Positions 1 to 6,366 of a DNA stretch of 11,542 bases are shown piece by piece (within the stretch, counting starts at the first letter, position 1; the number at the start of each line of letters is the position of its first letter). Origin of the DNA: Flammeovirgaceae bacterium UBA976. GTDB taxonomy: Bacteria > Bacteroidota > Bacteroidia > Cytophagales > Cyclobacteriaceae. The stretch spans positions 10,657 to 22,198 of the forward strand of contig DBBU01000039.1 of assembly GCA_002292365.1 (NCBI GenBank). The letters run 5' to 3'. The translations under genes and the position numbers were made by a program. The notes beneath the pieces were generated by a model. It worked only from the letters and a program-made list of their open reading frames with translations. It did no database searches and had not been told where the DNA came from.

Positions 1-292
1 CTAAATCAGGATATTGATAAGTGGCCAGAATCCACATTCCTTTCAACAGATCTTCTTTATCATGCTCATACCAATGCGTCAGGCGCTCCTGAGTCAACTC
101 AAATTGCAAGAAATGAACCAAGTCCTCAATCCGTTCATGGGCCTTAGGGTTGAACGTCTGTTCCCAAGCTTCCTCTAAAAAAGGAATCACTCCGGTACCT
201 AAAGTTTTAAGTTTTTCTTCGACATGCGCAACCACCTCAACGTCGTCATCATCCAATAATTCCACCAATGACTTCAGCTCTTTATTGTTCAT
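1..292 (-). CDS. SirB1/transglutaminase-like family protein, N-terminal part (cut by window edge)
   Basis: Ninety-seven codons are visible from an ATG at 292-290; the rest lies beyond position 1. The protein begins MNNKELKSLVELLDDDD and continues with amphipathic helices rich in Leu, Glu and Trp, ending at the window edge in GMWILATYQYPDL. This resembles, from memory, the helical N-terminal region of Bacteroidota proteins annotated as SirB1-family or transglutaminase-like; the catalytic-like core would follow outside the window, so no active-site residue can be checked. The start is preceded by AAAGAGGG, a fair ribosome-binding site, and lies 24 nt after the MCE gene stop, so the gene is probably the third member of the amidase-MCE operon. 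Cellular role is unknown; no signal peptide is visible, so it is presumably cytoplasmic. It could instead be another HEAT-like helical protein. Confidence 0.62.
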   Translation of the reverse strand, partial: MNNKELKSLVELLDDDDVEVVAHVEEKLKTLGTGVIPFLEEAWEQTFNPKAHERIEDLVHFLQFELTQERLTHWYEHDKEDLLKGMWILATYQYPDL

Positions 293-316
293 CTGTTGAT
301 AGACCCTCTTTAATTA

Positions 317-1261
317 TCAATTATTTAGGGACTCCAATCCCTTCATTTTTTTGCTCTTTTTCCCTAAAGGTTTGAGAAAGTCTTTGGGATATTGATTAAA
401 ATGAAGGGTCAATTTATCTAGATCAAACAACAATTGATTGAGATTATTATACAAAGAATCATTTACGATCAATTGACCCATTGTACCTTGGCCTTGGTTT
501 ATAGCCGAAATGGTACTTTTCAATGCTTTCATAAGATCTTGCACTTCAACCAAGGTCCCACTCAAATCTAGATTGCTGAGCGAATCCAAAACGTCTTCTG
601 CTTTCTTGAAAATAGGATCTAAATCTTTGACCTTATTATTTACATTAGTTAGCACTTCGTTAGTAGAGTGAATAACTAAAGCAAAGCCTTCTTTATTTTC
701 ATTCAATAATTCATTAATACCTTTTAATGTGATTTCTAATTCAGAAATGGTACTGGTCATTTTTTCACCACTCCCTTGAAGTCCCAATAGAATTTCATTG
801 ATCCTCCTTATGGTAACATTAAGATTATCGGTGATCGGCTGCACATTATCGAGGTATTCAGCAAGACCTCTGTCCATAAGTGCTCTAAGTGTGTCATTGG
901 GGGCTAAAGGCCTATCTAAAGGGCCAATTTTCAATACGATTGCTTTACTCCCTAATAAGTCTGCATTTGACAATTCTGCAATGGTTGAGTCTCCTAAAAT
1001 AATTTCAGAATTAATAGCTAATTCAACAACTACTTGATTATTAAAATCTTGGCGAAGTTGAATATTCCGAACTTTACCTACAGTCAAACCATTGATAATT
1101 ACCGGATTTGATTTGGTCAAACCATCTACGTTATCATAAACCACATAATAACTGGTTTCTTTATTCATGAAGTCTCTCCCTTTCAAATAACTAAATCCGA
1201 AATATAATGTCAGGCCCGCGGCAAGCGCAATTAATCCTATTTTAAATTCTTTAACCTTCAT
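317..1261 (-). CDS. MCE/MlaD family lipid-transport protein
   Basis: This 314-residue protein has the MlaD layout: one N-terminal membrane helix (about residues 6-25), a single MCE domain (about 37-115, with VDGLTKSNPVIINGLTVGKV and later ELSNADLLGSKAIVLKIG), then a long helical region (about 140-255), and a C-terminal segment GTMGQLIVNDSLYNNLNQLL near 259-278 typical of bacterial MCE proteins. Family members anchor in the inner membrane, form hexameric rings and shuttle phospholipids between the two membranes with an MlaE/MlaF ABC transporter; no such transporter is in this window, so partners would be encoded elsewhere. The tail is basic (GKKSKKMKG). The ATG lies 3 nt after the amidase stop codon, so the two genes are surely cotranscribed and probably translationally coupled. 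The family assignment is secure; the exact lipid substrate is not known. Confidence 0.92.
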   Translation of the reverse strand: MKVKEFKIGLIALAAGLTLYFGFSYLKGRDFMNKETSYYVVYDNVDGLTKSNPVIINGLTVGKVRNIQLRQDFNNQVVVELAINSEIILGDSTIAELSNADLLGSKAIVLKIGPLDRPLAPNDTLRALMDRGLAEYLDNVQPITDNLNVTIRRINEILLGLQGSGEKMTSTISELEITLKGINELLNENKEGFALVIHSTNEVLTNVNNKVKDLDPIFKKAEDVLDSLSNLDLSGTLVEVQDLMKALKSTISAINQGQGTMGQLIVNDSLYNNLNQLLFDLDKLTLHFNQYPKDFLKPLGKKSKKMKGLESLNN

Positions 1262-1264
1262 TGT

Positions 1265-2047
1265 TCAATTTGATTGTTCAACTTCTTTTTTATAATCGCT
1301 AATCGCTCTATAAATCCCCGAAGCAATATAAACTTGATTACGATTATCATTCAAATATCGTTCTTCTTTTGCGTTACTAAGATAACCTACTTCAATTAAA
1401 ACGCTTGGCATTGCGGTACTCCAAAGTAGCTGAAGGCTAGATTGTTTCACGCCTAAACTCCTTCTTCCGACGCGCTCTTTGAACTGTTTCTCCACTAAGC
1501 TGGCAAATTGAACGCTTTTTTCATGAAAAGCATTTTGAGTAAGCGAAAATAAAATATAAGATTCAATTGATTTAGGATCAAAATTTTGATAGGTCTCTTT
1601 ATAATTTTCCTCCATCAAAATAACCGAATTTTCACGTTTAGCTACCTCGAAATTTCGACCTATATTTTTTGTTGCCATAACGTAGGTCTCGGTACCTGTA
1701 ACGTTTGGATTACTGAGCCAGTTGGCGTGTATAGAAATAAACAAATCCGCCTCAAGATCATTCGCAATCTTCGAGCGCTTAGCGAGTGAGGGAAAACTGT
1801 CATCCGAACGGGTAAGAACAACTTGAACATCTGGAATATTCTCATTAATAATTCTCTTCAGCTCCAAGGAAATTTTTAATACTACATCTTTCTCATTCGA
1901 AAATGACCCATGGGTCCCCGGATCCCGACCTCCATGGCCCGGATCAATGACTATTTTCCTAACTTTGTATTGTTTAATTCTAACCGTTTGGAACGAAACA
2001 AAAATTAATGATAACGAAATCACAAAAGATATTACAATATTTCTCAC
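1265..2047 (-). CDS. N-acetylmuramoyl-L-alanine amidase (Amidase_3, zinc-dependent)
   Basis: The 260-residue product cleaves the amide bond between N-acetylmuramic acid and L-alanine in peptidoglycan, as AmiA/B/C do during daughter-cell separation. A hydrophobic N-terminal segment (about residues 3-20) is a signal peptide or membrane anchor. The Amidase_3 fold is clear: zinc ligands H38 (in DPGHGG), E52 (NEKD) and H107 (SIHAN), and the catalytic Glu E219 (VLIEVGYLSN). Between H107 and E219 lies a long helical stretch (about 120-195) in the place where AmiB/AmiC-type enzymes carry an autoinhibitory helix; that role is inferred. The start is GTG: an in-frame TGA lies two codons upstream and no in-frame ATG exists before the catalytic domain, so GTG is the only start that keeps the signal segment. 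First gene of an operon with the MCE protein; divergent from lptD. Confidence 0.93.
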   Translation of the reverse strand: MRNIVISFVISLSLIFVSFQTVRIKQYKVRKIVIDPGHGGRDPGTHGSFSNEKDVVLKISLELKRIINENIPDVQVVLTRSDDSFPSLAKRSKIANDLEADLFISIHANWLSNPNVTGTETYVMATKNIGRNFEVAKRENSVILMEENYKETYQNFDPKSIESYILFSLTQNAFHEKSVQFASLVEKQFKERVGRRSLGVKQSSLQLLWSTAMPSVLIEVGYLSNAKEERYLNDNRNQVYIASGIYRAISDYKKEVEQSN

Positions 2048-2132
2048 TGTTCATCGATTGGTTAGTATATCAAATACGATACTTTAGCACAAAAATTACA
2101 AAATTTTCGTTAAAACAAAACTTGTATCAAAC
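2048..2132. promoter_or_regulatory. Shared divergent promoter region, amidase operon / lptD
   Basis: The 85-bp AT-rich gap must hold promoters for both directions. For lptD, TTG at 2058-2060 and TACTTTAG at 2080-2087 are 19 nt apart and resemble the Bacteroidota -33 TTTG / -7 TAnnTTTG pair with one mismatch; this would give a leader of about 40 nt. On the minus strand several TTTG runs occur (for example AATTTTTG and GTATTTG), but no clean TAnnTTTG was found. Neither gene has a strong Shine-Dalgarno sequence. The region is certain to be the intergenic promoter space; the exact elements are only candidates. Confidence 0.45.
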
Positions 2133-4898
2133 TTGAAGTCCATAATAAGTCTATTAGTAGGATTTATTTTAACCTTATCAACCTGCACCTCCTTAATTGC
2201 ACAAACGGTAGTACAAGAAGACATTGTGATGCTGAAAGGTTTAGAGGGTCGAAGTATATCTAGCGATACCATCCTACTAAAAGGCATGTATACCCAAAAA
2301 ATTTCTGATGACTCCTCAAGGTCAGAGGTCAGCTATGATACTACCGCATCCTCTTTCATAGAACCTAAGGCCCCTATTGGAGAAATTGAAACCATCATAA
2401 ATTATAATGCCCAAGATTCCATTTTTTTTAATCTAAAATCTAGTAAACTGACCCTTTATGGAGAAAGTCATATTGACTATGGGGAAATTGAATTAGACGC
2501 TGATGAAACCCAGATCAGTATGACTGATAGAATCATTACTTCAACTTACAGCGTGGATTCAGCAGGAAAAAAACAAGGAAAGCCCATTTTTACAGAAAAA
2601 GGTACCGTCTACGAAACCGATTTCATCATCTACAATTTAAAGACCAAAAGGGCCCAGATCAAAGGTGTAATTACTGAGCAAATGGGTGCCTTCATGCATG
2701 GCCAAGATGTCAAGAAGAATGAACGAAATGAAATGTATATCTCAGAAGCCATGTACACTACCTGCGATCTCACGGACCCGCATTTTCATATTCAATCCAA
2801 ACAGCTCAAAGTAACGAAACGAAATGTCATCTCTGGTCCTTTCAATTTAAGGTTTCGGGAAATTAAAACCCCCCTCTGGTTTCCTTTTGGAATGTTCCCA
2901 AAACCAAAAGAAAAAACCTCTGGTATCTTAGTTCCTACCTATGGAGAAGAAACCCGAAGAGGTTTTTTCTTAAGGGATGGCGGTTATTATTGGGCTGTTA
3001 ATGATTATATGGACATCAGAACTACAGGATCTGTTTTTTCTAATGGGGGGTATGGCGCTGTTTTCAATACAAATTTTAAAAAAAGATATGTTTACACAGG
3101 AGGTCTCAATTTTAGTTTTAATAAAAATATTATCGATAATGAAAATGGATTGAGCAGTAATGATTTTTGGGTAAGAAGTAATCTTAAACCCCTTTCTAAA
3201 GGTAATTCTAGTGTCAGTGCTTCAATTTCAGCAGGTACGACGACTTATAACAGCAACAATAATTTAGCCACTACCGATTTTAACAGAAGTATCAGTTCTC
3301 AATTTTCATCCAATCTTTCTTACCGCCAAAAATTTGCCAATGCCCCTATTAATTTGACTATGAATGCCCGACATCGACAAAACGTACAAACAGGTGTGAT
3401 GACTTTTAATCTACCAGAATTGTCCCTCAATGTCAATCGGCAGTACCCTTTTAAGAAATTAGCTGGATCCAATATGGATTTCCTTAAAAAATTAGGGCTT
3501 AGCTATAATTTTGTTGCAAAAAATGAAATTACTAATAAACAGGCGAAAACCAACTTTCCATTTGTAGTAGCCAACCAAACATCCACTCAGGAGGATCAAG
3601 AGGAAGAACTAAAATTGGATTTTAAAAATGCCAAAAATGGAGGTCAACATAAAATACCCATTGCCACATCAGTTAAATTATTCAATAAATTAAATCTCAG
3701 TCCCAACTTAAATTTAACAGAATATTGGTATACCAAAGAGCTTGATTATACCTATATACCCGAACTTGAAGCCGTTCAAGTCGATACCCTACAGAAATTT
3801 TCACGAGCTCTTTCATGGAATTCAGGTGCTTCTTTGAGTACCATTATATACGGAACCCGCTTTTTTAAGCCTGGCGGTTATATTCAAGCCATACGCCATG
3901 TAGTCACACCTTCTATTTCTTTTAGCTACACACCTGACATTACAAATAGCGAAAATAGCCCTTGGGAATGGATACAAAAAAACGAAAAAGGAGATTCAGT
4001 ACTGATGTCAAAATATCACCAGTTTGCTTATGGATCTCCTCGAGGAAATATGAGTAAAACTTTGAGCTTTGGTCTCCAAAATAATCTTGAAATAAAAGTT
4101 CGAGATAAAAAAGATACGTTAGGCATTGGTTATAAAAAGATTAAGCTGTTCGATAATTTCTCTCTAAATAGTGGTTATAATTTTGCCGCTGACTCTTTCA
4201 ATTTATCCAACATAAATTTATCAACTAGAACCAGTTTTTTTAAAGGTAAGCTTAGTTTCAATATTGGTGGCACCCTTGATCCCTACGTATATAATGCTTT
4301 AGTAACCAATGAAGAAGGTCTAGTTACGCGTCAGGAGCGAATTGATAAATTTTCATGGCAAAATGGCCAAGGTTTAGGCAATTTATCCAGAATCAACACC
4401 GCCATTAGCTTAAACTTAAAACCAAAAGGTTCTAGTGATGTAAAGGAAAATAATGGAAGAAATGATTTTATAGACCAAGATATCACAAATCAAGAAGAAT
4501 TAGGGTTACAAGATGCCGCTGATCTAGATTATATTTATAAAAACCCAAATGAGTATGTCAATTTTAATATTCCATGGTCCCTTAGGGTTTCCTACTCCAT
4601 AAATGTCACTCAATCTGGTTTATTAGAATCAAGGATAAGGCAAACATTGACTTTTTCAGGAGATGTATCTCTGACTCCAAAAACTAAAATAAATTTTAGG
4701 TCCGGTTTCGATTTTGAGAAAAATAAATTTACCCAGACTAGCATTGGGGTCAACCGTGATTTACATTGCTGGCAATTAAGCTTCAATTGGATTCCTTTTG
4801 GAAGAAATCAATCCTTTAATTTAATCATAAGACCCAAATCAGCGTTATTACAAGATTTGAAGCTTCAGAAAAGAAAAAGTTTTCAAGACTTTTTTTAA
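2133..4898 (+). CDS. lptD: LPS assembly outer-membrane protein LptD, Bacteroidota type
   Basis: This 921-residue protein places lipopolysaccharide in the outer leaflet of the outer membrane, normally as a barrel plugged by LptE. Residues 1-23 form a signal peptide with likely cleavage at IA|Q. An OstA-like periplasmic beta-jellyroll spans about 88-235, followed by the junction PLWFPFGMFPKPKEKTSGIL (247-266) and VPTYG, which matches the start of the LptD barrel domain, then a long beta-strand-rich barrel ending in DFF, a C-terminal aromatic suited to BAM insertion. The mature protein has only two cysteines, C211 in YTTCDL and C879 in DLHCWQL, at positions corresponding to a disulfide pair in E. 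coli LptD. The start is TTG: the in-frame stop TAG at 2085 leaves no ATG or GTG, and TTG gives an intact signal peptide. A 15-residue imperfect repeat occurs at 32-61. Confidence 0.92.
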   Translation: MKSIISLLVGFILTLSTCTSLIAQTVVQEDIVMLKGLEGRSISSDTILLKGMYTQKISDDSSRSEVSYDTTASSFIEPKAPIGEIETIINYNAQDSIFFNLKSSKLTLYGESHIDYGEIELDADETQISMTDRIITSTYSVDSAGKKQGKPIFTEKGTVYETDFIIYNLKTKRAQIKGVITEQMGAFMHGQDVKKNERNEMYISEAMYTTCDLTDPHFHIQSKQLKVTKRNVISGPFNLRFREIKTPLWFPFGMFPKPKEKTSGILVPTYGEETRRGFFLRDGGYYWAVNDYMDIRTTGSVFSNGGYGAVFNTNFKKRYVYTGGLNFSFNKNIIDNENGLSSNDFWVRSNLKPLSKGNSSVSASISAGTTTYNSNNNLATTDFNRSISSQFSSNLSYRQKFANAPINLTMNARHRQNVQTGVMTFNLPELSLNVNRQYPFKKLAGSNMDFLKKLGLSYNFVAKNEITNKQAKTNFPFVVANQTSTQEDQEEELKLDFKNAKNGGQHKIPIATSVKLFNKLNLSPNLNLTEYWYTKELDYTYIPELEAVQVDTLQKFSRALSWNSGASLSTIIYGTRFFKPGGYIQAIRHVVTPSISFSYTPDITNSENSPWEWIQKNEKGDSVLMSKYHQFAYGSPRGNMSKTLSFGLQNNLEIKVRDKKDTLGIGYKKIKLFDNFSLNSGYNFAADSFNLSNINLSTRTSFFKGKLSFNIGGTLDPYVYNALVTNEEGLVTRQERIDKFSWQNGQGLGNLSRINTAISLNLKPKGSSDVKENNGRNDFIDQDITNQEELGLQDAADLDYIYKNPNEYVNFNIPWSLRVSYSINVTQSGLLESRIRQTLTFSGDVSLTPKTKINFRSGFDFEKNKFTQTSIGVNRDLHCWQLSFNWIPFGRNQSFNLIIRPKSALLQDLKLQKRKSFQDFF

Positions 4899-4909
4899 AT
4901 AAGGAAGAC

Positions 4910-4933
4910 AGAAGGGTTCAGTCTAACCTTTCT
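4910..4933. terminator. Hairpin between convergent genes, possible bidirectional terminator
   Basis: AGAAGGGTT (4910-4918) can pair with AACCTTTCT (4925-4933): nine base pairs including one G-U wobble, around a six-base loop. It lies 12 nt after the lptD stop codon and 42 nt beyond the stop of the convergent hydroxylase gene. The downstream T-tracts are weak on both strands (TCTTGATTTT on plus; GTCTTCCTTATTT on minus), so intrinsic termination is plausible but not strong. Confidence 0.45.
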
Positions 4934-4974
4934 TCTTGATTTTAGAACCATTCTTCAAATATTTCAAGGTGAAA

Positions 4975-6231
4975 TTATGCTTGTATCTCTGATCTAAATG
5001 AGTTGTAAAAATAACCGGTCATAAACATACAAAATATATGATATATAACGATTAAAGCGGGTCCAATATCTAAAAATGAATGGAGCATAAACCAATCTCC
5101 ATAAAAAAAGACTACTGCCACGGCGATGATATTCTTGATCATTTCCACATAAATGGCACTCCAATGCTTATCCATCAATAAAGTCATACTCGCAATGGAC
5201 AAATACATAAAACCTCCAAAATAAATCAAAATTTGATAGCCAATTTCAGCTGCATAATTGAAAAAAATCAATGAGATAATAGAAATACACGCCCATTGAA
5301 ACCAACACCAAACATGAAAGAAAAGTGGGTAGTCTGGATCGTATTTTAACTGATCATACACGAGTTCAGTTAACTGAATAGGATAAGCCTCAGCGACATC
5401 TTTAGGCCGCCAACCCGTAGGTTTAAACCAAATGACGAGTTTATCATACCAGGACTTCGCTCTCCAAGCATCCTGCAGGAGTTGCCAAAGGTGAATGAAA
5501 TTAATCACAAAAGGATTCCAACTCTTGACCGGCTTTTTTACACCGTAGACCGGTGATTCATTAGCTAATTCCTCTTGAAAGGTTCCAAAAAGTTTATCCC
5601 AGAAAATGAAAATTTGAGAAAGGTTTTTATCAATATAAATATCGTTAATCGCATGATGTACCCTGTGATGCGAAGGAGTTACCAAAACATATTCCAGAAA
5701 TCCAAGCTTTCCGATTAATTTTGTATGATACCAATATTGTGAGAATAAATGGAGCGGTGCAATGAAGGCAATAACCTGAGCCGGTACTCCTAATAAGGCA
5801 GTGGGAAGTAAAAAAACAAAAGAGATTGAAAACCAGTTTGAAATAGACTGTCTCAAGGCACAACCTAAGTTGAACTCTTCACTGCTGTGATGAATCAAAT
5901 GATGATTCCAGAAATAATTAATTTTATGGGATATTCGGTGGACCCAATAACCTGAAAAATCTAATCCTATAAAAGCAACCAAATAAATTACCCATGTCTC
6001 TTGAATCTGTATCAAGCCCAAGTTACCGACCATCCAATCATAAGAAACAATGATGACCGTTAATCCTAAAACATCTTTAAACACATTTGTTAATCCAGAA
6101 ATAAGACTGGCTAAGGTATCCATACTCCTCATCACCATTTCTCCTTTCGCATGACCGATCCACGCCTCAAAAAAAATCAATATTAAAAAGAAAGGTATGG
6201 CATAGTTTAATACACTTACATAAGCCTCCAT
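4975..6231 (-). CDS. Fatty acid hydroxylase superfamily membrane enzyme, alkylglycerol monooxygenase-like
   Basis: This 418-residue polytopic membrane protein carries the three histidine boxes of the di-iron sterol desaturase/fatty acid hydroxylase superfamily: HRISH (98-102), HHLIHH (110-115) and HHRVHH (188-193), plus H161 and H169 in the intervening segment. Beyond the boxes it shares blocks I recall from animal alkylglycerol monooxygenase (AGMO/TMEM195): HHSSEEFNL, ALRQS, TPSHHRVHH, IDKN, WDKLFGTF and WFKPTGWRPK, and a similar length (AGMO about 445). AGMO cleaves the ether bond of alkylglycerols using tetrahydrobiopterin; the bacterial substrate and electron donor are unknown. Lys103 follows box 1 where AGMO has Glu. 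Hydrophobic segments lie near 8-24, 53-63, 80-97, 130-168 and four more after residue 305. ATG start. It stands alone, convergent to lptD and divergent from fhs. Confidence 0.88.
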   Translation of the reverse strand: MEAYVSVLNYAIPFFLILIFFEAWIGHAKGEMVMRSMDTLASLISGLTNVFKDVLGLTVIIVSYDWMVGNLGLIQIQETWVIYLVAFIGLDFSGYWVHRISHKINYFWNHHLIHHSSEEFNLGCALRQSISNWFSISFVFLLPTALLGVPAQVIAFIAPLHLFSQYWYHTKLIGKLGFLEYVLVTPSHHRVHHAINDIYIDKNLSQIFIFWDKLFGTFQEELANESPVYGVKKPVKSWNPFVINFIHLWQLLQDAWRAKSWYDKLVIWFKPTGWRPKDVAEAYPIQLTELVYDQLKYDPDYPLFFHVWCWFQWACISIISLIFFNYAAEIGYQILIYFGGFMYLSIASMTLLMDKHWSAIYVEMIKNIIAVAVVFFYGDWFMLHSFLDIGPALIVIYHIFCMFMTGYFYNSFRSEIQA

Positions 6232-6248
6232 AGTTGTAAAATAAATAA

Positions 6249-6260
6249 TTTTTGCAAAAA
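6249..6260. repeat. 12-bp perfect palindrome upstream of the AGMO-like gene
   Basis: TTTTTGCAAAAA is a perfect inverted repeat lying 18-29 nt upstream of the hydroxylase ATG. It could be an operator or simply AT-rich spacer. A second perfect palindrome, AAATTAATTT, is at 6291-6300 in the same intergenic region. Both are low-complexity, so chance is a real alternative. Confidence 0.25.
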
Positions 6261-6310
6261 AAATCAGTTTAAATTACCAGAAAGTGATGTAAATTAATTT
6301 TTTCAGCCAA

Positions 6311-6343
6311 TTTGCTAGATAATAGCCCTTATTAATGATTTTG
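6311..6343 (+). promoter_or_regulatory. fhs: Candidate fhs promoter (TTTG / TGATTTTG)
   Basis: TTTG at 6311-6314 and TGATTTTG at 6336-6343 are separated by 21 nt, close to the Bacteroidota -33 TTTG / -7 TAnnTTTG arrangement with one mismatch in the TA. Transcription would start near 6348, giving a leader of about 19 nt before the fhs ATG. The 135-bp gap 6232-6366 separates two divergent genes, so a promoter is expected here. Confidence 0.38.
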
Positions 6344-6366
6344 TACTTTTTAAACGCTTTCATAAA

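Noticed and set aside
1586..1845. Short ORFs on both strands inside the amidase gene.
   Set aside because: They lie wholly inside a gene with intact catalytic motifs, and their translations show no recognisable domain.
2178..2189. Lipobox-like LSTC (residues 15-18) in the LptD signal region, suggesting a lipoprotein.
   Set aside because: Thr before Cys is not a standard lipobox residue, and LptD proteins are barrels released by signal peptidase I; cleavage at IA|Q fits better.
6274..6363. A 29-codon basic ORF on the minus strand (MKAFKKYKIINKGYYLANW...) in the hydroxylase-fhs intergenic region.
   Set aside because: It overlaps the likely fhs promoter, has no clear ribosome-binding site or recognisable family, and is of a length expected by chance in AT-rich DNA.
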